Source: Streptomyces violaceorubidus (GTDB taxonomy: Bacteria > Actinomycetota > Actinomycetes > Streptomycetales > Streptomycetaceae). From it: a stretch of 64,000 nucleotides of DNA. A program made the position numbers and the translations under genes. Below, piece after piece: positions 9,836 to 18,366 of this stretch; position 1 is the stretch's first letter, and each line of letters starts with the position of its first letter. The stretch covers positions 77,306-141,305 of the forward strand of contig NZ_JODM01000030.1 in assembly GCF_000717995.1 (NCBI RefSeq), read 5' to 3'. The notes below the pieces were generated by a model, which was not told the DNA's origin, made no database searches, and was given only the letters and a program-made list of their open reading frames with translations.

Positions 9836-11098
9836 TCAGGCCACGACGGGCGTGAAGAGCGCGGGCAGGGCCGTCAGTCCGCGCATCCAGATGGACGGCC
9901 TCCAGGTCAACTGCTCGGGATCAAGGGCCAGTACGAGGTCGGGGAGGCGTTCCAGCAGGGTCTCGACCGCGGTGCGGGCGATGACGTCGGCGAGCAGCGG
10001 CGCGGGGTAGGGGCATCGGTGCTCGCCGTTGCTGAAGGACAGGTGCGCGGAGTTCTCGGCACCGACGTGTGCCTCGGGCCAGAGCTGCGGGTCGGTGTTG
10101 GCCGCGGCGAGGCCGAGGACGAGGCAGTCCCCGGCCCGGATCTGCCGGCCGCCCAGCTGGGTGTCGTTGACGGCCCAGCGTCCGATGAAGTTCTGCGTGG
10201 GCGTGTCCAGCCACAGCACCTCGTTGAGCGCCTCCCCCACGCTCAGGCGGCCGCCGGAGACGTTCAGGGCGAAGCGTTCGTCGGTGAGCAGCAGCCGCAG
10301 CGTGTTGCCGATCCAGTTGGCGGTGGGCTGCTGGGCGGCGGCGATGACCGAGATCAGGTCCTGGACGACCTCCTCGTCGGTCAGTCCCGCCGGGTGGGTC
10401 AGCATGCGGGAGGTGACGTCGGGTCCGGGCCGCTCGCGCTTGTGGCGGACCAGTCGGTGGATGCGCTCGCCCACCCTCGTGTAGGCGGCGACCGGGTCGT
10501 CGCCCTCGGAGGCGTCCAGGGAGATGCGCAGGTCCTCGACCAGGTGCCGGGTCTCGGCGCCGCCGTGCGGCATCCCGCACACGCGCACGGCGGCCCGCAT
10601 CGGCAGGGGGTGCGCGTAGCCGCTCATGAGCTCGGCCCGGCCGCTTCCGGCGAAGGCGGCGATGAGCCGGTCGGCGAGCTGCCGGCAGTCCCGGGCCAGC
10701 TCGAACTGGTCGATGCCGGCCAGTGCCTGGGTGATGACACCGGCCCGCCGCCGGTGCTCCTCGCCCTCGGTGAACAGGACGGACGGCTGATGACCGACGT
10801 AGGGCAGCAGGGGCCAGTCGGGCGGGATGCTCCCCCACTGGTTCCAGCGGCGCGAGTCGCGGGCGAACAGCTCGTCGTGGCTGGTCACATAGCTGACCTC
10901 GGGGTAGCCGAGGACCAGCCAGGCGGGGATGCCGCCGTCGAGGAGTACGGGCGCCACGGCGCCGTGTTCGGCCCGCAGCCCCCGGTACAGCTGGGACGGC
11001 GTCTGCTGGTACTCCAGTCCGGCCAGCGGTACGGCGTCCGGGTGCGCGGGGCAGCCCGGCGCGGCGAAGGGGTGCGGTGAGGGGTCGATGTCGGTCAC
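9836..11098 (-). CDS. Conservon P450-like protein (CvnE), CYP157-like, without ExxR
   Basis: 420-residue P450-fold protein. It keeps the haem Cys loop FSNGEHRCPYPAPL. The K-helix ExxR, otherwise almost invariant, is EVLW in LNEVLWLDTPTQN, and the I-helix oxygen-activation motif is degenerate (AAAQQPTAN, with no acidic residue). This is the hallmark of the Streptomyces CYP157 family, known to lack ExxR and to sit in conservons. Translation is coupled: its GTG overlaps the cvnD stop by 4 bp. Monooxygenase activity should not be assumed; a role within the Cvn membrane complex is possible. Confidence 0.9.
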   Translation of the reverse strand: MTDIDPSPHPFAAPGCPAHPDAVPLAGLEYQQTPSQLYRGLRAEHGAVAPVLLDGGIPAWLVLGYPEVSYVTSHDELFARDSRRWNQWGSIPPDWPLLPYVGHQPSVLFTEGEEHRRRAGVITQALAGIDQFELARDCRQLADRLIAAFAGSGRAELMSGYAHPLPMRAAVRVCGMPHGGAETRHLVEDLRISLDASEGDDPVAAYTRVGERIHRLVRHKRERPGPDVTSRMLTHPAGLTDEEVVQDLISVIAAAQQPTANWIGNTLRLLLTDERFALNVSGGRLSVGEALNEVLWLDTPTQNFIGRWAVNDTQLGGRQIRAGDCLVLGLAAANTDPQLWPEAHVGAENSAHLSFSNGEHRCPYPAPLLADVIARTAVETLLERLPDLVLALDPEQLTWRPSIWMRGLTALPALFTPVVA

Positions 11099-11748
11099 GA
11101 TGCGCTCTCCTGCGCCAGGGCCAGTTGGTAGAGGTGGTCCACGAGGGTGACCAGCACTTTCTTGCCCGAGGTCCGCACCCGCGCGTCGCAGTCGACCAGC
11201 GGCACGTGCTCGGGCAGCGCGAGGGCCAGCCGGATCTCGTCCAGGGAGTGCCGGGCGGTGTCGTCGTCGAACCGGTTCACGGCCACCACGAACGGGGTGC
11301 GGTGGTGCTCCAGCCGGTCTATCGCGTACCAGGAGTCGTCCATGCGGCGGGTGTCGACCAGGACGACCGCGCCGAGGGTGCCGGAGAACAGCCGGTCCCA
11401 CAGGAACCAGAAACGCTCCTGGCCGGGGGCGCCGAACAGGTACAGCACCATGCGGTCGTTGAGGCTGATCCGGCCGAAGTCGAAGGCCACCGTGGTGGTG
11501 GTCTTGGAGACGACCCCGCCGGTCTCGTCGACGCCGACTCCGGCCTGGGTCATGACCTCTTCGGTGTTGAGCGGCCGGATCTCGCTCACCGAGCGGACGA
11601 GGGTGGTCTTGCCGACGCCGAAGCCGCCGACGACGACGATCTTCAGCCCGGTCTCCGCGGCATCGGTCAGGGGCTTGCGTCCGGAGACCGCCGTGGCCCC
11701 GGAGGCGGTGGAGCCGGAGGCGGTCGGGTCAGAGGTTGCGGAGCCCAT
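11095..11748 (-). CDS. cvnD: Conservon small GTPase CvnD
   Basis: 217-residue Ras-like/MglA-type ATP/GTP-binding protein. The P-loop is GGFGVGKTTLV near residue 40, the switch region has LFGAPGQERFWFLWD, and the base-recognition motif is NRFD, a variant of NKxD. Residues 1-33 are a Ser/Thr/Ala-rich extension. It overlaps the end of cvnC by 20 bp, with a AGGAGGTG-type site inside cvnC. In conservons CvnD cycles with CvnA-C at the membrane in a signalling complex likened to eukaryotic G-protein systems. Confidence 0.93.
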   Translation of the reverse strand: MGSATSDPTASGSTASGATAVSGRKPLTDAAETGLKIVVVGGFGVGKTTLVRSVSEIRPLNTEEVMTQAGVGVDETGGVVSKTTTTVAFDFGRISLNDRMVLYLFGAPGQERFWFLWDRLFSGTLGAVVLVDTRRMDDSWYAIDRLEHHRTPFVVAVNRFDDDTARHSLDEIRLALALPEHVPLVDCDARVRTSGKKVLVTLVDHLYQLALAQESAS

Positions 11749-12085
11749 GGAGCACCTCCTGGAGTAGGGCGGTATCGGGGTGCGACGCGGCGGTCTGGCC
11801 CAGGCGCGGGTGGCGGGCGGTGATGGACCCGGTGGCGAGCAGGTCGCCGAGCAGGATGCGGACCACCGTGATCGGCAGGGCCAGCTCGGCGGCGACCTCG
11901 ACCACGGCCGTGGGGTGCCGGCACAGGTCGAGGATGCGCACGTGCTCCGACTGCATGCCGGCCGACGGGCCGCACTCGGCGACCACGAGGGTGACGAGGT
12001 CGAACGAGTCGTCGGCACGGCTGCGTCCGCCCGTGACCGTGTAGAGCCGGTCGGGTGGGCCGGTGTCCACGGGCCTGCGCGTCAC
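11729..12085 (-). CDS. cvnC: Conservon DUF742 protein CvnC
   Basis: 118-residue DUF742 protein: an N-terminal Arg/Pro segment (RRPVDTGPPDRLYTVTGGR) and a C-terminal winged-helix-like part (HPTAVVEVAAELALPITVVRILLGDL). The family is confined mostly to actinobacterial conservons. ATGA overlap with cvnB upstream and 20-bp overlap with cvnD downstream make it a tightly coupled middle gene. Confidence 0.93.
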   Translation of the reverse strand: MTRRPVDTGPPDRLYTVTGGRSRADDSFDLVTLVVAECGPSAGMQSEHVRILDLCRHPTAVVEVAAELALPITVVRILLGDLLATGSITARHPRLGQTAASHPDTALLQEVLHGLRNL

Positions 12086-12540
12086 GACGGGCTGCCGCCG
12101 GGGACGGCGTGGCGCGGCTCGGCCCTCAGGTGCTCACCGATCTGCTCGACCAGTTCGGTCATCTGGTGGCCCACCACGCCGGGATCGGCGTCCTCCACCG
12201 CGACGACGGCCAGGTGCGCGCCCTCACCCGCCTCCACGATGAACAGCAGTCCCCCGTGGAACTCGGTCATGGAGTGCCGGACGCCACCCGTTCCGTTGCC
12301 GAACTCGACGGAGGCGCCCTGGGCGAGTGCCTGGATGCCCGAGCAGATCGCGGCGAGCTGGTCGGCCCGGTCCAGGGTGAGGTGTTCGGTCCAGCAGAGC
12401 TTGAGGCCGTCGCGCGAGAGGACGAGGGCGTGGCGGGTGCCGGGGGTGCGGTCCAGGAGGTTCTGCAGGAGCCAGGTGAGGCTGTTGTCGGTGGTCTGCA
12501 TGATGGGTGCGGGGACGGTGGTTCCAGGTGCTGCGGGCAC
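12082..12540 (-). CDS. cvnB: Conservon roadblock/LC7 protein CvnB
   Basis: 152-residue roadblock/LC7-domain protein, similar to MglB-type GTPase regulators, with the core LTWLLQNLLDRTPGTRHALV and a typical second beta-sheet (GLLFIVEAGEGAHLAVVAVE). The GTG start is chosen because GGAGG lies about 8 bases upstream; the internal ATG 13 codons later has no ribosome site. It lies 118 bp after cvnA and is probably the regulator of CvnD. Confidence 0.92.
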   Translation of the reverse strand: MPAAPGTTVPAPIMQTTDNSLTWLLQNLLDRTPGTRHALVLSRDGLKLCWTEHLTLDRADQLAAICSGIQALAQGASVEFGNGTGGVRHSMTEFHGGLLFIVEAGEGAHLAVVAVEDADPGVVGHQMTELVEQIGEHLRAEPRHAVPGGSPS

Positions 12541-12658
12541 CGGCCCGTTCCTCCAATCTCACGAGCGACACGGGCAAGAGGGTCGGGGCACCGGTACGGA
12601 GCCGTGCGGCGCGGCGCGGTGCGGTTGCGACGGGGGCGCGGGACGGGCGCGCGGCCGC

Positions 12659-14389
12659 CTAGCCCGGGGCCGGCGGTTCGGACTCGGGTGCCCCGGACGC
12701 CGCTGCGGACCGGCGTCCGCGGTGGAAGGCGCCGAAGCTGGCCCCGGCGTCGCGGGAGGCCGACGCGGCCGGGGCGGCGGGCTGCCGGTGGTGGTCGCGG
12801 CGTTCCCGCTCGGCCTCCGCCTCGGCCATCGCGCGGCCCGGGGAGCGCATGGGCAGGCCGCCCGGCGTGGCGGGCGCGGGTCCGCGGTGCGCCGCCGGTT
12901 CGGGCAGCTCCACCGGCTCCGCCGGCCGGACGTCCGGGACGCGCCGGGTGAGGGCCGGGGCCTCCGCGGCCGGGGCGGGGCCGGGGACGGGGACGGCGCC
13001 GCCCCCGCCGAAGGTACGGCCGGTCAGCACCAGTCCCGGATCCCGCTGCTGGGCGAGCAGTTGGGGCGGCACCAGGACGACGACTCCCGTGCCGCCGCGC
13101 GAGGAGGGACGGTAGCTCACGCCGACCCCGTACTTGGCGGCCAGCCGTCCCACCACGGCGAGGCCGAGGCGCGTGCCCTGCAACGAGGCGAGGTCGTTCA
13201 TCCGCCCCGACACCGCCTCTTCGGCGTGGCGCATGGCGGCGTCGGCCATCTTCAGCCCGCTGTCCTCGATGGTGACGACGATTCCGGCGGTACGTTCCTC
13301 CACGTAGACGTGGACCTCGTCGATGGGCGGCGAGAAGTTGGCGGCGTTGTCCATGAGTTCGGCCAGCAGGTGCATGACGCCCTCGGCCGCGTAGCCGGAG
13401 ATGGCGGCGTCGGTGGAGCAGTGCATCCGCACCCGCTGGTAGGCGGCGATCCGGCCGACGGCTCCGCGCAGGATGCTCTCCATCACGATGGGCCTGTTCC
13501 AGGCCCGGCTGGAGCGCCCGCCCATCAGGAGGGCCAGCCGGTCGGTGATGAGGCCGAGCTGCGAGGTGCTGTGGTCCAGGCGCAGCAGGTCTCCGAGGAC
13601 CTCCTCGCCGTGACGATCCTGCATGTCCCTCAGATCGGCGAGCATGCCGACGGCCTTGGCCTGGACGCGGCTCAGCGACTTGGCGGAGGCGGCCTGCGCG
13701 GCGGCGGTGCGCCGTTCGCTGTGGGCCAGTTCCCGGACGAACAGCTCGGCGCAGGCGCGGGCCGGCGCTCCCCGGGGCCACTCCAGCTCGGCGAGGACGA
13801 TCTCCGCCGAGGTGCCGTCCCGCAGCTTCTCCACCGCGGCGGGCAGGGTGCTGTTCGTCAGGTGTTCCAGCTCGGCGATGCCCTGGCGCGTCTCCCGCAG
13901 TGCCTGCTGCCGCCGGGACTCGGCGTCCGCGGCGTGCCGTACGGCGTCCTCCACCAGGACGGCGAAGCTCTGCACGACCTGACGCAGGTGCGGCCCGGAA
14001 GCGGGGGCGGTGTGGGCGACGGCCTCGTCCGCGCCGGTGCCGTCACGCACTTGCTGGGCGATGCCCGGCAGCGCCACGTTGACCAGGTGCACGAGCCCGG
14101 CGTTCTCCTGTGCGAGCTGGGCCTTGAGGGCGCTGATCTCCGCCCGCCGGGCCAGCGCGGTCCGGCGCGCCCGTCCGACCAGGTGGGAGCCGAGGACGAC
14201 GGACACGGCGACGCACAGCCAGGACGTCACGGCGAGGGTGGCGGTCCAGCCCCGAGCGGTCTCGGGAGCGGCCGCCCAGGCGGCACCGGCGGCCGCGGCC
14301 GCGGTCGGCAGCACGAGCAGCGGGGCGGCTGGGGTGGAGCGGTGAGGTTTCTGCGTCCGGGGCGGGGTGGGGGGTGCAGACACTGACAT
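12659..14389 (-). CDS. cvnA: Conservon sensor histidine-kinase-like protein CvnA
   Basis: 576 residues from MSVSAPPTPP, which has GAGGGA 6 bases upstream. Two hydrophobic segments lie at about residues 22-45 and 50-70, then a coiled-coil region (ARRAEISALKAQLAQEN). The HATPase domain follows at about residues 290-430, with N box HLLAELMDNAANFSPP, G1 EDSGLKM and a G2-like GLAVVGRLA. The C-terminal about 130 residues are a Pro/Ala/Arg-rich tail. There is no clear H-box dimerisation motif, as is usual for CvnA. First gene of the cvnABCDE operon. Confidence 0.93.
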   Translation of the reverse strand: MSVSAPPTPPRTQKPHRSTPAAPLLVLPTAAAAAGAAWAAAPETARGWTATLAVTSWLCVAVSVVLGSHLVGRARRTALARRAEISALKAQLAQENAGLVHLVNVALPGIAQQVRDGTGADEAVAHTAPASGPHLRQVVQSFAVLVEDAVRHAADAESRRQQALRETRQGIAELEHLTNSTLPAAVEKLRDGTSAEIVLAELEWPRGAPARACAELFVRELAHSERRTAAAQAASAKSLSRVQAKAVGMLADLRDMQDRHGEEVLGDLLRLDHSTSQLGLITDRLALLMGGRSSRAWNRPIVMESILRGAVGRIAAYQRVRMHCSTDAAISGYAAEGVMHLLAELMDNAANFSPPIDEVHVYVEERTAGIVVTIEDSGLKMADAAMRHAEEAVSGRMNDLASLQGTRLGLAVVGRLAAKYGVGVSYRPSSRGGTGVVVLVPPQLLAQQRDPGLVLTGRTFGGGGAVPVPGPAPAAEAPALTRRVPDVRPAEPVELPEPAAHRGPAPATPGGLPMRSPGRAMAEAEAERERRDHHRQPAAPAASASRDAGASFGAFHRGRRSAAASGAPESEPPAPG

Positions 14390-14620
14390 TCCGCGGTCCC
14401 TCGGGTCCTTGAGAGCGGGGAAAGGGCCGGTCGACCTGGGTCGGAGCCGTGCCACCGAGGAGTGGTGATCACTCCGGCGGGCTTGCGGCTCATGCTAGTC
14501 ACCGGGTTGACCGCACAGGCCGGACCGGCCGCAGACCCCACCGAGGAGCGAACTTTCCCGACATCTCGGCGATCGAACTCACCGGTGTGCTACAGGCGTT
14601 CTGCATGGGGCGGGTGTTCC

Positions 14621-14653
14621 GGGCAGAGGCACCGGGCAGAGGCACCGGGCAGA
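14621..14653. repeat. 13-bp tandem repeat, 2.5 copies
   Basis: GGGCAGAGGCACC occurs twice head to tail, then GGGCAGA, in the 294-bp space between cvnA and the LysR pseudogene. The rest of that gap shows only the presumed cvnA promoter region. Confidence 0.8.
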
Positions 14654-14683
14654 CGTTCCGGGCGGATACGGAGCGCGTGGCGT

Positions 14684-15585
14684 TCAGTCGCCCAGATGGC
14701 GGGCGAGCGCCCGGGCGACCTCCTGCGCGGCGGGTGCCGTCCACCGTCTGCGGTGCCGGGCGAGCCGTACCGGCACGTCGGGGAAGTCGGGCCCCTCGAC
14801 CCGTACCAGGCGCCCGCGCCGCAGTTCCTCCGTCACCGTGGTCCGCGGCAGCAGGGTCAGTCCCAGTCCGGCCGCGACGCAGTTGCGCGCCGCGTCGACG
14901 CTGCCGAACCTGGTGAGCCGGGGCCTGGCGTCCGGCACCTCCAGCAGCCGGCGGGCCAGCGCGTCGCTGTAGGAGCAGCCCTCCTCCAGCAGGAAGAAGC
15001 TCTCCCCCGCGAGCTCCGGCCAGCCCACCGCCCGGTCCCGGGCCGCCAGGGGGTGTGCGGGGGCGGCGACGAGGACGAGTGGCTCACGGCCGACCGGCTC
15101 TGACGTCACGTCGGCGCAGTCCGTCGCCTCCTCCAGCAGCAGGGCGAGGTCGAGGCGTCCGGACCGCAGCCCTTCGACGCACTCCCGGGTCCCGGCCGCG
15201 TACAGGTGGACGTCCACCTCGGGATGGCTCGTGCGCAGCGCGGCGACCAGCCCCGGCAGCCGGCTCGCGCACAGGGACTCCGGGCTGCCGATCACGGGCT
15301 GCCGATCACCACCCGCCCCGACACGGCACCGGCCTCCGCGCTCGCGGCCCGCAGCCGCGCGACCGCGTCGAGCACCTCCTCGGCGCGTTCGAGGAGGCGG
15401 CGCCCTGCGTCGGTGAGCAGCGCACCGCCGGGCAGGCGGTCGAAGAGCCGTACGCCGAGGTCCTGTTCCAGGGTGCGGATGTGCACGGTGACCGTGGACT
15501 GGGCCAGGTGCAGTTCGGCCGCGGCGGCGGTGAAGCCGCCGGTGCGGGCGAGCACGGTGAAGGTCGTCAGCAGTCGGGTGTCCAC
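14684..15585 (-). pseudogene. LysR-family regulator split by a 14-bp tandem duplication
   Basis: From GTG, MDTRLLTTFTVLARTGGFTA begins a standard LysR winged-helix N-terminus (HLAQSTVTVHIRTLEQDLG). The frame ends at GRVVIGSP followed by TGA. The ligand-binding domain continues in another frame from GSPESLCASRLPGLVAAL to RALARHLGD. The break coincides with an exact 14-bp tandem duplication; removing one copy restores a single reading frame of about 295 codons. It is divergent from the PhzF-like gene, which it probably once regulated. As it stands only a roughly 97-residue DNA-binding fragment could be made. Confidence 0.88.
15282..15309. repeat. 14-bp tandem duplication (frameshifting)
   Basis: GGGCTGCCGATCAC is present twice in direct succession inside the LysR gene; 14 is not a multiple of three, so the reading frame is lost. 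Confidence 0.95.
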
Positions 15586-15624
15586 GGGGCCAGGGTATGC
15601 GGTTTGTCGATGGCATGGATCACA

Positions 15625-15645
15625 AACGATCGTTGGACACGATCG
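15625..15645. promoter_or_regulatory. Palindromic site between lysR remnant and phzF-like gene
   Basis: The perfect 10-bp palindrome AACGATCGTT is followed 7 nt later by a second CGATCG, within the 85-bp divergent promoter region. This is a plausible LysR-type binding site. Confidence 0.4.
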
Positions 15646-15670
15646 CCCGACGGCTGGCAGCGTATCCGCC

Positions 15671-16534
15671 ATGACGACGGAGATCCTGCGCTACTCGGCC
15701 TTCACCCACGACCCGACGGGCGGCAACCGGGCCGGAGTGGTCCTCAACGCCGCCGGGCTGGACGACGCGGCGATGCTCGCGATCGCCGCCGAGGTGGGCT
15801 ACTCGGAGACCGCGTTCGTCACCGGCGGCGATGTCGGGCGACGGCGGTTCCGGGTCCGCTACTTCAGTCCGCTGGCCGAGGTGGCGTTCTGCGGGCACGC
15901 GACGGTCGCGCTGGCCGTCGCCCTCGCCGAGCGGCTGGGCCCCGGCGAGGTCGTCCTGGACACGCCCGCCGGTGAGATCCCGGTGTCCACCGCGCTCGAC
16001 GGCGGGTCAGGAGCGGTGCGGGCCACCCTGACCAGCGTGCCGACGCGTTCGCGCCCGGCCCTGCCCGCCGAACGCGACGCCGCGCTGCGGGCGCTCGGCT
16101 GGACGACGGCCGACCTGGATCCCGCCCTGCCCGCCCACGTGGCGTTCGGGGGCAACGACCACCTCGTGCTCGCCGCGGCGTCCCGGGCCCGGCTGGCCGA
16201 CCTCGACTACGACTTCGACGATCTCGCCAAGGTCATGCGGCGGTACGGCTGGACGACGGTGGACCTGGTGTGGCGCGAGTCGGCCGAGCGCTACCACGCC
16301 CGCAACCCGTTCCCCGTCGGCGGCGTCGTGGAGGACCCGGCGACGGGTGCGGCGGCCGCGGCGTTCGGCGGGTACCTCCGCGAACTGGGCCTGGTCACCG
16401 GACCGGCCGCGATCGCGATCCGCCAGGGCGAGGACATGGGCCGGACCAGCGAGCTGCTGATCGAGGTCAGTCCGACCGATCCGCGCACACGGGTCACCGG
16501 GCAGGCCGTGCCGGTCTCCCAGGCGTCGGTCTGA
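15671..16534 (+). CDS. PhzF-family isomerase/epimerase-like protein
   Basis: 287-residue protein of the PhzF/diaminopimelate-epimerase fold, whose two halves form a symmetric barrel pair. The catalytic Glu lies in GYSETAFV near residue 45. Other family motifs are DPTGGNRAGVVL, FCGHATVALA and EDPATGAAAAAFGGYL. The reaction of most non-phenazine members is unknown. No phenazine genes are nearby, so phenazine synthesis is not implied. It is divergent from the broken LysR gene, so it may now be unregulated. Confidence 0.9.
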   Translation: MTTEILRYSAFTHDPTGGNRAGVVLNAAGLDDAAMLAIAAEVGYSETAFVTGGDVGRRRFRVRYFSPLAEVAFCGHATVALAVALAERLGPGEVVLDTPAGEIPVSTALDGGSGAVRATLTSVPTRSRPALPAERDAALRALGWTTADLDPALPAHVAFGGNDHLVLAAASRARLADLDYDFDDLAKVMRRYGWTTVDLVWRESAERYHARNPFPVGGVVEDPATGAAAAAFGGYLRELGLVTGPAAIAIRQGEDMGRTSELLIEVSPTDPRTRVTGQAVPVSQASV

Positions 16535-16602
16535 GACCACCCCAACACCGTCTGGGCGACTGTGGGATGCGGTGGGGCCCGACTGCGGTTCGGATGGGTG
16601 CC

Positions 16603-17442
16603 ATGCGCAGACCCATAGCCGTGGCGAAACGCCACTCACGCCTGCTCACCTCAGGCGTCGTCCTCGCCGCCCAGTCACTCCTCCTGACCCTGGCCGTCGT
16701 CCCGGCCACCGCCTCCGCCGACGACACCCGGACACCCGCTCGCGGCACCGCCCACATGGGCACCGGCGTCCTCGCCCACGAAGGGATCCAGGGCCGCCCC
16801 GTCGGCACCCGCGTCGCCCAGACCGAGGGGGTGGACGTCTCCAGCCACCAGGGCAACGTCGCCTGGTCGACGCTCTGGAACAGCGGCGTGAAGTGGGCCT
16901 ATGTGAAGGCCACCGAGGGGACCTCCTACCGCAACCCCTACTTCGCCCAGCAGTACGGCGGTTCGTACGACGCCGGAATGATCCGCGGCGCGTACCACTT
17001 CGCGACCCCGGACACCGCGGGCGGCGCCGCCCAGGCCGACTACTTCGTCGATCACGGCGGCGGCTGGTCGAAGGACGGCAAGACGCTGCCGGGGGTCCTC
17101 GACATCGAGTACAACCCGTACGGGGCCACGTGCTACGGACGGACGCACAGTCAGATGGTGAGCTGGATCCGGGCCTTCCTGGACCGGTACAAGCAGCGCA
17201 CCGGCCGCCATGCCGCCCTCTACACCTCCACCAACTGGTGGACGCAGTGCACCGGGAACTACAGCGGTTTCGGCGCGAACAACCCCTTGTGGGTCGCCCG
17301 CTACGCCTCGACCGTGGGGACCCTCCCGGCCGGCTGGGACTTCCACACGATGTGGCAGTACACCTCGTCCGGGCCGACCGTCGGGGACCATGACAAGTTC
17401 AACGGGTCGCTGGACCGCGTCAAGGCCCTGGCCACGGGCTGA
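16603..17442 (+). CDS. Secreted GH25 muramidase (lysozyme)
   Basis: 279-residue precursor. A twin-Arg-free basic N-terminus and hydrophobic stretch end in ATASADDTRTP, a Sec-type signal peptide of about 40 residues. The mature GH25 domain begins GVDVSSHQGNVAW and includes WAYVKATEGTSYRNPYF, GAYHFATP and VLDIEYNPYG, whose Asp and Glu are the catalytic acids. It hydrolyses the MurNAc-GlcNAc bond (Cellosyl-type N-acetylmuramidase). No separate wall-binding domain. The ATG at 16603 follows GGATGGG; an ATG 9 bases upstream is also possible. It ends just before a strong hairpin. Confidence 0.92.
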   Translation: MRRPIAVAKRHSRLLTSGVVLAAQSLLLTLAVVPATASADDTRTPARGTAHMGTGVLAHEGIQGRPVGTRVAQTEGVDVSSHQGNVAWSTLWNSGVKWAYVKATEGTSYRNPYFAQQYGGSYDAGMIRGAYHFATPDTAGGAAQADYFVDHGGGWSKDGKTLPGVLDIEYNPYGATCYGRTHSQMVSWIRAFLDRYKQRTGRHAALYTSTNWWTQCTGNYSGFGANNPLWVARYASTVGTLPAGWDFHTMWQYTSSGPTVGDHDKFNGSLDRVKALATG

Positions 17443-17452
17443 CTCGGTCCGT

Positions 17453-17490
17453 CCCCTCGCCGGCCGCCGGGTTCAGCGGCCGGCGAGGGG
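17453..17490. terminator. Bidirectional terminator, GH25 / FAD-domain gene
   Basis: Perfect 15-bp arms CCCCTCGCCGGCCGC / GCGGCCGGCGAGGGG with an 8-nt loop between two convergent genes. It overlaps the last codons of the minus-strand gene. Confidence 0.85.
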
Positions 17491-18195
17491 GCCCAGAATG
17501 TCGGTGACCTGCTCGCGCACCATGTCCCGGGCCCCGGCCGGCAGCGCGCCGATGTCCGTCCGCTCCAGGGCGCCGAGGGTCTCGTCGGCGCCCGCGTCGC
17601 ACCCGGCGCTCTCGCTGAGCACGTCGTAGCCGTCGCGGACGGCGACCCGCAGCCGGTGCCGGCCGTCACCGTCGGCGTGCACGGCGGTGGCGACCACCAG
17701 GGGCGGCGGGCCGCCGGCCTCGGCGGGCTGCTTGCGGTAGCCGCTGGCCACCGGAGTGCGCCAGCGCAGGCCGAGCAGCAGGTGACGCTTCGCCATCACC
17801 TCGGCCAGATCGGTCTCGTAGGGCCGGTCCGGGCCCAGCACCGTGGCGCGGGCGTCCAGGACGAGGGCCGCGGGCAACAGGCAGCGCAGACTGCTGCCGA
17901 CCAGGTTGCCGCCGACCGTCGCCGCCCGGCGTACGGCTCCGGTGCCGACCGAGCCCGCCGCCCGGCGCAGTACCTCCGGTACCCGGTCGTCTATCCGGTG
18001 CAGCACCACGGCCGCGCCCAGCGACTCGGGTTCGACGGCGGTCGCCTCCGGCAGTCCGCGCAGCGACATGGCCAGCTCCGGGAAGCCGTCGCGCTGCCAG
18101 GTGGCCCACACCAGGGTGGCCCCGCCGACGGGCACCGCGCCCTGCGCCAGGCACTCCTGCGCTTCCGTCACGGTCGTGGGCTGACGCAACTGCAT
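17473..18195 (-). CDS. Orphan FAD-binding subunit of the molybdenum-hydroxylase family
   Basis: 240 residues resembling the medium (CoxM/CutM) FAD subunit: MQLRQPTTVTEAQECL, a degenerate nucleotide loop PVGGATLVW, and the family signature VGTGAVRRAATVGGNLVGSS. Normal partners, the molybdopterin large subunit and the 2Fe-2S small subunit, are not in the window. The protein is also shorter than the usual 280-300 residues and lacks the conserved acidic residues between GGNL and LLP. Function is uncertain: it may be a redox protein of unknown partner or a relic. Confidence 0.75.
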   Translation of the reverse strand: MQLRQPTTVTEAQECLAQGAVPVGGATLVWATWQRDGFPELAMSLRGLPEATAVEPESLGAAVVLHRIDDRVPEVLRRAAGSVGTGAVRRAATVGGNLVGSSLRCLLPAALVLDARATVLGPDRPYETDLAEVMAKRHLLLGLRWRTPVASGYRKQPAEAGGPPPLVVATAVHADGDGRHRLRVAVRDGYDVLSESAGCDAGADETLGALERTDIGALPAGARDMVREQVTDILGPLAGR

Positions 18196-18366
18196 GGCGA
18201 TCGACCTGCTTCCCGGGAGTCGGCGGCCGGACGACACCGCGTCTTCCGCCGGGTGATCACGGTCACTGGGATTGTCCGCACCGTGAAGGGGGCGCGTACA
18301 GGGCTCACTCGTTTTCCGTGTGCGCCTTCCGCGCGCTGGTGCGCCTGCGGGGGCTCGGCTGCCGTC

